Positions 1 to 5,815 are shown, numbered from the stretch's first letter. The stretch: DNA of 6,284 nt from Sulfurovum sp. (GCA_030626265.1 DAOUPF010000088.1:1-6284), one strand, 5' to 3'. The notes: generated by a model from the letters alone, not told the origin. Numbers and translations are program-made.

Positions 1-413
1 ACATGCACTATATCAGCAATCTTTCCATATGATTCTACATTGGCATATAGCTCAGCCTCAACACCAAAAAATACTATATCTCCCAACCCTGCACCTTGAG
101 ATAGCAATACTCCGCTAATCCCTACGACAAGTAAAGTAATATAAATCAATCTATGATTCCAAGTTATGATAGTCTGTCTTCCTTTGCTTACTTGTAATGG
201 CTCTAGCTTTTTAGCCTTGGCGGTCATAACTATTCGTATAAGCGTTATGACTACTATAGCAAGCCCCATTATCATATGGCTTTTTAGTGAACTTATCTTC
301 TCGATATTGTCAGGCATGTTAGATAGTACAAAAGTTGCCATCATTAGTGAAAGTGTTATCAAGATAGCATGTACCCAGTGTATAGCCACTACGCCTTTAG
401 TATATTTATTCAT
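1..413 (-). CDS. Cytochrome b561-family membrane protein (C-terminus beyond window)
   Basis: This is a partial gene: 137 codons are visible from the ATG at 413 and the frame is still open at base 1. The protein begins MNKYTKGVVAIHWVHAIL and has three clear membrane segments, at about residues 8-30, 44-63 and 87-105. The arrangement fits the diheme cytochrome b561 family (CybB/YceJ type). Candidate haem-ligand histidines are His12 in an AIHW motif at the start of the first helix, His46 in LKSHMIMG, His87 in WNHRLIY, and His137 at the edge, which would open the fourth helix. Such proteins sit in the inner membrane, bind two haems b and pass electrons between quinol and a partner; some act on superoxide. 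The start is supported by AAGGAA about 8 bases upstream on the minus strand. The gene is divergent from the HD-domain gene, so no operon partner is visible. The family call is fairly firm; the electron partner is unknown. Confidence 0.85.
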   Translation of the reverse strand, partial: MNKYTKGVVAIHWVHAILITLSLMMATFVLSNMPDNIEKISSLKSHMIMGLAIVVITLIRIVMTAKAKKLEPLQVSKGRQTIITWNHRLIYITLLVVGISGVLLSQGAGLGDIVFFGVEAELYANVESYGKIADIVH

Positions 414-449
414 ATTTCTTTTCCTTGGTTAACCCAGATTATGCAGTAA

Positions 450-455
450 ATTATA
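450..455 (-). promoter_or_regulatory. Predicted -10 box for the b561 gene
   Basis: The minus strand reads TATAAT here, preceded by a T-rich stretch, 36 bases before the b561 start codon. No good -35 hexamer is seen at 16-18 bases, which is common for Campylobacterota sigma-70 promoters. The predicted transcript start is near 443, giving a leader of about 30 nt. Confidence 0.5.
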
Positions 456-486
456 AAAATAGTATCATCTGCTTGTATTTATGGTG

Positions 487-538
487 TTTACAAGAAATTT
501 GTGTTTAACCAATAAGTTAAGCGATGATTTCTTGTGAA
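487..538. repeat. Concentric nested inverted repeat in the divergent intergenic region
   Basis: Outer arms are ACAAGAAAT (490-498) and ATTTCTTGT (527-535), a perfect 9-bp match. They extend to 12 bp (487-498 with 527-538) if one T/G position is allowed. Inner arms are TTAAC (505-509) and GTTAA (516-520). Both pairs share exactly the same centre, 512.5, and the six bases between inner and outer arms on each side do not match. The element could be an operator for a dimeric or tetrameric regulator, or a hairpin in an untranslated RNA. It lies about 70 bp upstream of the predicted b561 transcript start, a distance typical of upstream activator sites. The repeat is seen directly; its function is inferred. 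Confidence 0.55.
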
Positions 539-620
539 TGCCCTAGATACAATGACTTGTGCTAGTTTTGTAATCTCTATTGCATACTCTGGGTTTTAAT
601 TAACACGAATTTTAGCCATT

Positions 621-649
621 TTTACATTAATAAGGTTTAATGATATAAT
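621..649 (+). promoter_or_regulatory. Sigma-70-type promoter of the HD-domain gene
   Basis: TTTACA (621-626) and TATAAT (644-649) are separated by 17 bases, a near-consensus pair. Transcription would begin near 656, giving a leader of about 25 nt that carries the ribosome binding site GGAGAG at 671-676. Confidence 0.75.
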
Positions 650-656
650 TATATCA
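641..656. promoter_or_regulatory. Perfect 16-bp palindrome over the -10 box
   Basis: TGATATAATTATATCA is an exact palindrome that includes the TATAAT of the HD gene promoter and runs to the predicted transcript start. A repressor dimer here would block initiation. Part of the symmetry follows from the AT-rich -10 sequence itself, so operator function is only a possibility. Confidence 0.4.
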
Positions 657-680
657 AGCAAAAAACCATAGGAGAGAGAT

Positions 681-1238
681 ATGCCAACACGAACAGATGC
701 CCTAAATCTACTAAAGGAATATAATCAAAATCCAGCCCTAGTACAGCATGGTATGCAAGTAGAAGCTTGTATGCGTCATTTTGCCCTCAAAGCTGGTGAA
801 GATGTAGAACAGTGGGGGATAGTAGGATTACTACATGACCTTGACTATGAGAAGTTCCCTGATGAGCACTGCACCAAAGCTGCCCAGATAATGAGTGAGG
901 CAGGATATGATGAGGCTATCATACGAGCTATGATGAGTCATGGCTGGGGCATCTGCACAGATGTGGAGCCTCTAAATACTATGGAGAAAACTCTATACGC
1001 AGTAGATGAGCTAAGTGGTCTAGTCAATGCCTGTGTACTCGTCCGTCCTAGCAAAAGTATCATGGACCTAGGAGTTAAATCTGTCAAAAAGAAGTTTAAA
1101 ACCAAGAGCTTTGCAGCAGGAGTTGACCGCACCATAGTAACAAAAGGTGCTGAAATATTGGGTATGGAGATGGATGAGCTTATAGCTGAAGTTATAGAGG
1201 GTATGAAAGCTGATGCTGAGGCTATAGGAGTTGCATAG
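681..1238 (+). CDS. HD-domain phosphohydrolase
   Basis: This is a 185-aa soluble protein without signal peptide or membrane segment. The HD superfamily metal-site pattern is visible in order: His23 (VQHGMQVE), the His52-Asp53 doublet in GLLHDLDYEKFPDEH, His87 in MMSHGWG, and Asp109 in YAVDELSG. These residues normally bind one or two divalent metal ions and hydrolyse a phosphate ester or nucleotide. The length and the placement of an early His before the HD doublet fit small stand-alone HDIG-type proteins. The roughly 70 C-terminal residues, starting with a basic KSVKKKFKTKS stretch, form a helical region outside the core. The ATG at 681 follows GGAGAG at good spacing. The gene has its own promoter and no clear terminator before the TAXI gene 72 bp on, so read-through is possible. 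The substrate cannot be named from sequence. Confidence 0.85.
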   Translation: MPTRTDALNLLKEYNQNPALVQHGMQVEACMRHFALKAGEDVEQWGIVGLLHDLDYEKFPDEHCTKAAQIMSEAGYDEAIIRAMMSHGWGICTDVEPLNTMEKTLYAVDELSGLVNACVLVRPSKSIMDLGVKSVKKKFKTKSFAAGVDRTIVTKGAEILGMEMDELIAEVIEGMKADAEAIGVA

Positions 1239-1251
1239 TATTATGATAAAA

Positions 1252-1280
1252 AGGACTACTTAATCCAAAACAGTTATAAT
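1252..1280 (+). promoter_or_regulatory. Predicted promoter of the TRAP-TAXI operon
   Basis: A consensus -10 TATAAT lies at 1275-1280. Seventeen bases upstream is AGGACT (1252-1257), which keeps only the central GAC of a -35 box. Transcript start would be near 1287, giving a short leader with GGAG at 1302-1305 ahead of the ATG at 1311. It gives the transporter a start separate from the HD gene. Confidence 0.6.
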
Positions 1281-1310
1281 CCTTAATCAAAAAAATGAAA
1301 TGGAGAAATC

Positions 1311-2264
1311 ATGAAACTACTAAAAATTACACCTTTTGTAGGTCTGGCACTTCTGTCTATGAATATACAAGCAGATGATACTAGAATCACATACAAATCA
1401 GCAAAGTCAACTTCATCATACTATCAGATGGCAGTACAAGTGGGAGAGAATATAGGAAAAGCTACCAATGGAAAGCTTAGCATCACTATAGAGGAGTCTC
1501 AAGGCTCTGTTCAAAATGTCAAAGAGGTCAAAAAGAGAAAAGGAAACTATGTATTTACTACTCCTCCTGTACTGGTAAAACTGGCCCTCAAAAAGAAGGC
1601 AATGTTTGAAAAAGACAACCCTGAAGATTATCAAAAGATTAGATCTCTATTTCCTATACCATTCTTGACTATGCACATGGTAACTAGGGCAGATTCTGGT
1701 ATAAAATCATATGCTGATCTAGAGGGCAAAAGTCTACTGATAGGAAAAGGAAGCTTTGGTGCAAAAGAGGCAGCTAAATACATCAAACTATTTGGACTAG
1801 ATGGTAAAGTCAAGCTAGTAGGAGCAGAGCTCTCAGGAGCGGTAGCAGCTCTAAAAAATGGGCAGATAGATGGATTTGCGACAGCTGGTTCATACCCTGC
1901 ACCAAATGTCATAGAAGCCGCTGCTAGTATCAAAGTAAATGTCCTGAACATGAGTGATGAGCAGATCAAAAAAACCAAAAGAAACAAGCTTATCATACCT
2001 GCTGGAACTTATGCTGGTATAGACCAAGATATAGCGACTACTACTCTGCCTGTGGGAGTATATACTACTACAGATATGGACGAGCAGACTGCATATGACT
2101 TTACAAAAGCATTTTGGGAGTCAAAAGAGAACTTGGCAAAACAGAGTGTCTGGTGGAAAGCGATTACTACAAAAAACCTAGAGATGTTCAATGTCAAGCT
2201 GCATAAAGGTGCTCTCAAATACTACAATGAAGTAAAAACAGATATCCCTGAAAATATAAAATAA
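1311..2264 (+). CDS. TAXI-family TRAP transporter solute-binding protein
   Basis: This 317-aa protein opens with a Sec signal peptide: basic KLLK, a hydrophobic core to about residue 17, and probable cleavage after Ala21 in NIQA-DD. There is no lipobox, so the mature protein should be free in the periplasm. TAXI (NMT1_3-like) features follow in the expected order. They are the N-terminal SSYYQMAVQVGENI segment, then ESQGSVQNVKEVKK, the DLEGKSLLIGKGSFGAKEAA segment near residues 140-160, and the ALKNGQIDGFATAG region near residues 180-195. Proteins of this family capture an organic acid or amino acid such as glutamate and deliver it to a TRAP permease driven by an ion gradient. The permease gene starts 7 bp after the stop, which confirms the role. 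The mature protein is unusually rich in lysine. The start has GGAG 6 bases upstream. The ligand cannot be read from the sequence. Confidence 0.9.
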   Translation: MKLLKITPFVGLALLSMNIQADDTRITYKSAKSTSSYYQMAVQVGENIGKATNGKLSITIEESQGSVQNVKEVKKRKGNYVFTTPPVLVKLALKKKAMFEKDNPEDYQKIRSLFPIPFLTMHMVTRADSGIKSYADLEGKSLLIGKGSFGAKEAAKYIKLFGLDGKVKLVGAELSGAVAALKNGQIDGFATAGSYPAPNVIEAAASIKVNVLNMSDEQIKKTKRNKLIIPAGTYAGIDQDIATTTLPVGVYTTTDMDEQTAYDFTKAFWESKENLAKQSVWWKAITTKNLEMFNVKLHKGALKYYNEVKTDIPENIK

Positions 2265-2271
2265 CTTATTG

Positions 2272-4065
2272 ATGAACTTTATCAAAAATGAACTACAGCC
2301 AAAGATATATTTGGCTGTAGCACTATTAGCTCTCATAACTGTAGGTTTTCATATCTATCTCATATTTACAGGGCTCATGCCAAATCTAGTAACTAGACCT
2401 CTGCATTTGGCATTAGTCTTACCTTGGGTTTTCCTATTTTCTAGTAATGAATCTAAAGCTACTCAGTACTTTGGCTATCTGCTACTTGTACTATCTCTGT
2501 TTTCATCATTTTATATCATATTTAACTACTCTAATCTAGAGGATCAGTATGGCTCTCTCGAAGGATGGATACAGTATTTTGTAGCCATAACACTCATCAT
2601 ATCTGTACTTGAGATGGCTAGGCGTTCGGTAAAACTTGCCCTTCCTATCACTGCTCTAATAGCTCTTCTTTATGGTCTGTTTGGACACTTTATCCCAGGA
2701 AATTTTGGACATCAAGAGATTCCAATTGATAGCTTTTTAGGTACTTTAGTCATAGCAGAGGGTGGCATATATGGTAGTTTGACCGGTGTATCTGTCAATA
2801 TCGTGGCAGTCTTTGTTATATTAGGGGCTTTTGTTGGTATTGGAGAGGGTGGCAATGCCTTTATGTCTATGTCCACTAAACTGGCTGGTAGACTCAGAGG
2901 TGGAGCGGCAAAGGTCTCTGTACTAGCTTCTGCATTTTTTGGCTCTATCTCAGGGTCTGCATCTGCTAATGTAGCATCTACTGGTGCTTTTACCATACCT
3001 ACTATGAAGAGACTAAAATATCCAGGAAGCCTAGCAGCAGCAGTAGAGGCAGTAGCTAGTACAGGTGGACAGATCATGCCACCACTCATGGGTGCAGGTG
3101 CTTTTATCATGGCAGAATTATTGGGTGTAAAGTATACTACTATCATGAGTGCTGCTATCTTCCCTGCTATACTGTTTTTTGTGACTGTATGGATAGGCGT
3201 AGATATATTTGCTAAGAAATACAAACTTCTTGCTATGACAGATGATGAGATACCATCTCTTAGCTTAGTCACAAAACTAGCACCATTTTTCCTCATTCCA
3301 TTTGGTGCTTTACTCATATCATTACTGTTTTTAGGCAAAACACCTCAGTACTCCGCAGCTCTAGCGATATTTGCAAGTATACTTCTACTACTAGCAGATA
3401 GAGACTGGAATATCTCTCTCAAAGATGGATTTTCCAAGTTCATACAAGCCTGTATAGTAGCCTCTAGACAGATAGCTATCATAGCATCTATAATCATCTG
3501 TGCTGGTATCATCATCGGTGTACTCAACCTTACAGGAGTTGGAGTCAAGATAACCTCTGCCATGCTATATCTCTCTGGAGGTCAGCTATGGCTCGCACTT
3601 CTATTAACTGCACTTGCATGCCTGATACTAGGAATGGAGGTTCCTACGACTGCAGCTTATATCATCTGTGTCTCAGTAGCTGGACCCATACTACAAGAGT
3701 TTGGACTTTCAGCTATACAGTCTCATCTATTTATATTCTGGTTTGCACTTCTTTCTACTATCACTCCACCAGTTTGTGGTACTGTATTTATAGCAGCTGG
3801 TATGGCTGGTAGCAACTGGCTAAAAGTAGCTTCCAAAGCTATGCGTTTGGGTGTAGGACTATATATCATACCTATCGCTTTTATTACAAACCCACATCTC
3901 ATATTTCCAGACCAAGATTTCATATTGGCTCTTGCTTCATTTGTAAAGATTTCTATAGGATTGGCTCTTGTATCATACTCTTTGGTGAGTGAGGATAGAC
4001 CACTTAGTATTAGATTAATGATTTTGATTTTTGGATTGAGTGTAGCAATTTTCCCAATTTTTTAA
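2272..4065 (+). CDS. TRAP transporter fused permease (4TM/12TM, DctQ-DctM fusion)
   Basis: This very hydrophobic 597-aa inner-membrane protein is the transport unit partnering the TAXI binding protein just upstream. In the TAXI branch the small and large TRAP membrane subunits are fused. The first ~120 residues with about four helices are the small-subunit-like part and the rest is the DctM-like part. DctM hallmarks are visible: GSISGSASANVASTGA from residue 224, TGGQIMPPLMGAGAF from 264, LGMEVPTTAAY near 453-463 and STITPPVCGTVFIAAGM from 495. The paired re-entrant-type motifs show both transport half-domains are intact. Its length is at the short end for the fused family. I chose ATG 2272; TTG at 2269 is an in-frame alternative adding one residue. 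Neither has a clear Shine-Dalgarno sequence, so translation probably depends on coupling to the TAXI gene, whose stop is 7 bp away. Confidence 0.92.
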   Translation: MNFIKNELQPKIYLAVALLALITVGFHIYLIFTGLMPNLVTRPLHLALVLPWVFLFSSNESKATQYFGYLLLVLSLFSSFYIIFNYSNLEDQYGSLEGWIQYFVAITLIISVLEMARRSVKLALPITALIALLYGLFGHFIPGNFGHQEIPIDSFLGTLVIAEGGIYGSLTGVSVNIVAVFVILGAFVGIGEGGNAFMSMSTKLAGRLRGGAAKVSVLASAFFGSISGSASANVASTGAFTIPTMKRLKYPGSLAAAVEAVASTGGQIMPPLMGAGAFIMAELLGVKYTTIMSAAIFPAILFFVTVWIGVDIFAKKYKLLAMTDDEIPSLSLVTKLAPFFLIPFGALLISLLFLGKTPQYSAALAIFASILLLLADRDWNISLKDGFSKFIQACIVASRQIAIIASIIICAGIIIGVLNLTGVGVKITSAMLYLSGGQLWLALLLTALACLILGMEVPTTAAYIICVSVAGPILQEFGLSAIQSHLFIFWFALLSTITPPVCGTVFIAAGMAGSNWLKVASKAMRLGVGLYIIPIAFITNPHLIFPDQDFILALASFVKISIGLALVSYSLVSEDRPLSIRLMILIFGLSVAIFPIF

Positions 4066-4107
4066 CCCGATGCATATTTTGGGTTTAAAGATATCGTTCT
4101 TTCTATA

Positions 4108-4130
4108 GTTCCCAAACTAAGTTTGGGAAT
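4108..4130. terminator. Perfect hairpin between convergent genes, possible two-way terminator
   Basis: TTCCCAAAC (4109-4117) pairs perfectly with GTTTGGGAA (4121-4129) around a TAA loop, and a G/T closing pair at 4108/4130 is possible. It sits between the permease stop (4065) and the lipoprotein stop (4136), which is where a shared terminator is expected. Neither side has a strong T tract, so intrinsic termination would be weak. A second, weaker dyad (AACCC/GGGTT, 4064-4068 with 4081-4085) lies just upstream. Confidence 0.5.
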
Positions 4131-4135
4131 ATGTA

Positions 4136-4495
4136 CTATTTATATACTATTTCATTACCTACTGCATATAGCTTACATTCAGCATCAACTTTTTGTTTAG
4201 CTTTACTGTTGCTAGCATTACATCTTGCTATTGCTTCAGCATTGGCTTTTTCTTGAGACGCATACTCAAAAGCATGCCCTACAGCAAATCTCTTGTCACT
4301 ACCTATAGCCACTGCCATTGCTTTGTTTGCTTCTAATGCTCTATACTCATTATAAGCACCATCAACACCAGCAATACCACTACTGTATACCTTCTTATCA
4401 TCACTACCACTAAATGGATTTAAACTAGACATAGAACAACCACTAAAACCTATAAGTGCAGCTACGATAGTAGCATTTAAAACATACTTCTTCAT
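4136..4495 (-). CDS. Small lipoprotein, DUF4189-like pattern
   Basis: This 119-aa precursor has a lipoprotein signal: MKKYVLNATIVAALIGFSGC, with Cys20 as the lipidated residue. The next residues (SMSS) carry no Asp at +2, so outer-membrane sorting would be expected under the E. coli rule. After a Ser/Gly/Asp-rich linker (about residues 21-45) comes a compact domain. It has ANKAMAVAIG, a GHAFEYASQEKANAEAIARC helix, then a second Cys in AECKLYAVGNEIVYK. The alanine-rich helix and the two cysteines, about 15 residues apart and able to form a disulfide, recall DUF4189-type periplasmic domains; I hold that as a resemblance only. The start is secure, with a strong GGAGG (plus-strand 4502-4506) 6 bases upstream. 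It is a single-gene unit, convergent with the permease and divergent from the 113-aa gene. No specific function can be assigned. Confidence 0.8.
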   Translation of the reverse strand: MKKYVLNATIVAALIGFSGCSMSSLNPFSGSDDKKVYSSGIAGVDGAYNEYRALEANKAMAVAIGSDKRFAVGHAFEYASQEKANAEAIARCNASNSKAKQKVDAECKLYAVGNEIVYK

Positions 4496-4524
4496 ATATT
4501 ACCTCCAAAAATTTTGATATATGT

Positions 4525-4553
4525 AGTATAGAGTATTTATTCTTAATTTTCTA
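4525..4553 (-). promoter_or_regulatory. Predicted promoter of the lipoprotein gene
   Basis: On the minus strand TATACT (4530-4525) is preceded at 17 bases by TAGAAA (4553-4548, four of six -35 matches). The transcript would start near 4518, shortly before the strong ribosome binding site. Confidence 0.55.
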
Positions 4554-4590
4554 GGTTATCCAAAGGTATATTTCTAATTTGTTATTTGGA

Positions 4591-4619
4591 TTCATATTTA
4601 ACCCGAACTATGCTAAAAT
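4591..4619 (+). promoter_or_regulatory. Extended -10 promoter of the 113-aa/73-aa gene pair
   Basis: TTCATA (4591-4596, four of six -35 matches) is followed after 17 bases by TAAAAT (4614-4619). The TAAAAT is preceded by TGC, giving an extended -10 element. Transcript start would be near 4626. The AGAGGA ribosome binding site is at 4635-4640. Confidence 0.65.
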
Positions 4620-4649
4620 ACCAAAAAATTAAAAAGAGGATATATTTAT

Positions 4650-4991
4650 ATGAATATTGAAAATAGTTCTGTTATAAAAATAGAAAATGCTACTGTCGAC
4701 TTTGAAGAAGGTATGGTTGGAAATATTAAGACTTATAAATTTGATACTTCTAAAGGTGGACACCCTATGGTCAACGCTATGGCTGGGTTAGCTGTACTAA
4801 AGGTTGATGAACAGTTGATCATGATAAACCATTGCGCTCCTTCTGGACTCTTCCCTAAGATTGAAGCTGAATTTGACTTTGCACATCAAGAGCTTCCAAA
4901 TGGATTGACACAGATAGTATTTACTAGAAAACCAGATGCTACGAGTAGTACAGACTTCTCTGCTACTAGCTGTAGTGGTGGGTGTGATTGA
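4650..4991 (+). CDS. Uncharacterised 113-aa protein with C-terminal CxxxC tail
   Basis: I do not recognise this family. The product is a soluble, acidic protein with no signal peptide or membrane segment. It appears to be a small alpha/beta domain: alternating strands around residues 7-30, a GGHPMVNAMAGLAVL segment (about 36-50), the strand LIMINHCAP (about 56-64), and a final strand QIVFTRKP (about 88-95). A Ser/Thr-rich flexible linker follows and the chain ends in CSGGCD, a CxxxC pair (Cys108, Cys112). His38, His61 and Cys62 are the other candidate metal or redox residues. The start is well supported by AGAGGA 9 bases upstream and a good promoter. The 73-aa gene begins 11 bp after its stop, so the two are probably co-transcribed and coupled. 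The cysteine tail suggests metal binding or thiol chemistry, but that is inference. Confidence 0.75.
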   Translation: MNIENSSVIKIENATVDFEEGMVGNIKTYKFDTSKGGHPMVNAMAGLAVLKVDEQLIMINHCAPSGLFPKIEAEFDFAHQELPNGLTQIVFTRKPDATSSTDFSATSCSGGCD

Positions 4992-5002
4992 TATAGTAGA
5001 AC

Positions 5003-5224
5003 ATGAGCCAAGATTTAGAGATAGAATTCAAGCAGGCCACTGTAGATAATCTACAAGCCTTCTCTAAAATTCTAAAAAAAGACATAAGTACTGTGCTCGA
5101 AGAAGCACTAGAACAGTACTTTGAAAAAGAACAACAAAAACTCACAGATAAAAGCCACCATGACGAAAGTGCCATGACAAATCTAGATTATGATGAGTTT
5201 TGGGATGATATGGATATAGACTAA
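5003..5224 (+). CDS. Small ribbon-helix-helix-like protein with acidic tail
   Basis: This 73-aa protein has the layout of a ribbon-helix-helix (CopG/Arc-like) fold. A short strand LEIEFK (5-10) is followed by helix A (about 13-25, VDNLQAFSKILKK), a turn DIS, and helix B (about 28-44, TVLEEALEQYFEKEQ). The turn followed by an LEEALEQYF helix is the best match. Against DNA binding, the strand carries Glu6 and Glu8 where Arg or Lys is usual. The C-terminal tail (59-73) is highly acidic with an aromatic core, LDYDEFWDDMDID, perhaps a short peptide that docks on a partner. No strong Shine-Dalgarno precedes the ATG at 5003, and translation probably couples to the 113-aa gene 11 bp upstream. The stop is only 4 bp from the stop of the opposing globin gene. 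Its role is unknown; a regulator or antitoxin-like partner is possible. Confidence 0.65.
   Translation: MSQDLEIEFKQATVDNLQAFSKILKKDISTVLEEALEQYFEKEQQKLTDKSHHDESAMTNLDYDEFWDDMDID
5086..5121 (-). terminator. Candidate terminator of the globin transcript inside the opposing gene
   Basis: AAGTACTGT (5086-5094) and ACAGTACTT (5113-5121) are perfect 9-bp arms. On the minus strand the right arm AGCACAGTACTT can form 12 pairs, with a TCTTCG loop and a 6-nt bulge on the left side. Continuing on the minus strand comes ATGTC and then seven Ts (5074-5080). This is a terminator-like order for transcription coming from the globin gene, about 110 nt past its stop. The plus strand has no T run after the hairpin, so it should act one way only. 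It lies within the coding sequence of the 73-aa protein. Confidence 0.5.
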
Positions 5225-5228
5225 TATC

Positions 5229-5726
5229 TTATTTGTCTTCTTTTGCTTGATCATATGCAGCATAGTAAGTACTCCCATCTGGAAAACTATTTACTGTAAG
5301 CTTAGAAAAGTTCTCTAGATAACTCCAGAAATCCATAACAAGTTTTTCATCTATACCCTCAAGCTCATTTAGTGCGTCTCTTATAGTTCCCAACCATTCT
5401 ATACGAGATTTCTCAGTAATAGAGAAATCATCATGAATACGAATCATAAACTCATTTAGATCCATGCCTTTTGATTCCTCTTCATAAACTTTTGGGCCAC
5501 CGCATATTTGGATGAAAAACTTAGTATTTTTTACTTTTATCTTGTCAAATTCATCTTCATCCTGAGGAAAAAAGTGAGCTATGTCACTCTCATAAATTTT
5601 GTCATAGAAGTTATACATGAGTTTTTGCATACCATCTTCTCCACCTACTGCTTCAAAAAACTCTACAACAGGGTTATGAAAGTGAACTGATTCACCTTTA
5701 ATTGTAGGGGTGATATCCATTGGCAT
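5229..5726 (-). CDS. Truncated haemoglobin, group II-like
   Basis: This 165-aa protein belongs to the 2-over-2 globins, which bind haem and handle O2 or NO in the cytoplasm. Visible landmarks are Phe40-Tyr41 (B9/B10) in NFYDKIYESDIAHFFP, Gly76-Gly77-Pro78 in QICGGPKVYEE, and His98 (proximal F8) in RIHDDFSI. Trp111 (G8) follows exactly 13 residues later in EWLGTIRDAL. The GGP-Y and H-x2-F-x-I features point to group II rather than group III, the type of Campylobacter jejuni Ctb. Compared from memory with Bacillus YjbI, it has an N-terminal extension of about 16 residues and about 4 extra residues between GGP and the proximal His. Asn67 falls at the E11 position where Gln is found in YjbI. The ATG at 5726 is preferred because AAGGA lies 5-6 bases upstream; Met3 (5720) is the alternative. 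It is a single-gene unit. Confidence 0.85.
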   Translation of the reverse strand: MPMDITPTIKGESVHFHNPVVEFFEAVGGEDGMQKLMYNFYDKIYESDIAHFFPQDEDEFDKIKVKNTKFFIQICGGPKVYEEESKGMDLNEFMIRIHDDFSITEKSRIEWLGTIRDALNELEGIDEKLVMDFWSYLENFSKLTVNSFPDGSTYYAAYDQAKEDK

Positions 5727-5754
5727 AATATTCCTTGTATAAATTTTTTTGATG

Positions 5755-5760
5755 ATTATA
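5755..5760 (-). promoter_or_regulatory. Predicted -10 box of the globin gene
   Basis: The minus strand reads TATAAT here, 28 bases upstream of the globin start, within AT-rich DNA. No matching -35 hexamer is found. The transcript would start near 5748. I see no clear TTAAC-N4-GTTAA NO-response dyad of the kind known for Campylobacter NssR. Confidence 0.5.
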
Positions 5761-5815
5761 GTAAATATAACTTAACTTCATCCCTCTTTCATAGACTATT
5801 ATACAAAGGTAAATA

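Larger units (their letters stand above)
414..680. other. Divergent intergenic region, 267 bp
   Basis: No protein-coding gene is supported on either strand. It holds the b561 -10 box (450-455), the concentric dyad (487-538) and the HD-gene promoter with its palindrome (621-656). Between 540 and 600 I see only low-complexity AT-rich sequence with two CTTGTG copies (531-536 and one near 555). A small RNA cannot be excluded. Confidence 0.6.

Noticed and set aside
166..432. 88-aa hydrophobic plus-strand reading frame
   Set aside because: It is antisense to the b561 gene, whose histidines and helices fit a known family; the frame has no ribosome binding site and its hydrophobicity mirrors the opposite strand.
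505..520. NssR-type NO-response site
   Set aside because: The arms TTAAC and GTTAA match, but the spacer is 6 bases instead of the 4 known for that regulator, and the site is not near the globin gene.
1631..1996. 121-aa minus-strand reading frame
   Set aside because: It is antisense to the TAXI binding protein, with no start signals and no recognisable domain.
2712..3338. 208-aa minus-strand reading frame
   Set aside because: It lies wholly antisense to the best conserved part of the TRAP permease, with no SD and a low-complexity composition expected from the complement of membrane-protein codons.
4061..4606. Repeated TTTAACCCGA at 4061-4070 and 4597-4606, with a related TTAACCCA near 429-436
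   Set aside because: Ten-base matches are expected many times by chance in AT-rich DNA of this length. One copy overlaps a stop codon and the contexts differ.
4650..5224. Type II toxin-antitoxin module
   Set aside because: The RHH-like protein resembles an antitoxin, but the gene order is reversed and the 113-aa protein is acidic with no known toxin motif. It also lacks the charged RNase-like features expected of such toxins.
5508..5690. 60-aa plus-strand reading frame within the globin gene
   Set aside because: It is antisense to the globin helices, with no promoter or SD and a composition typical of a shadow frame.
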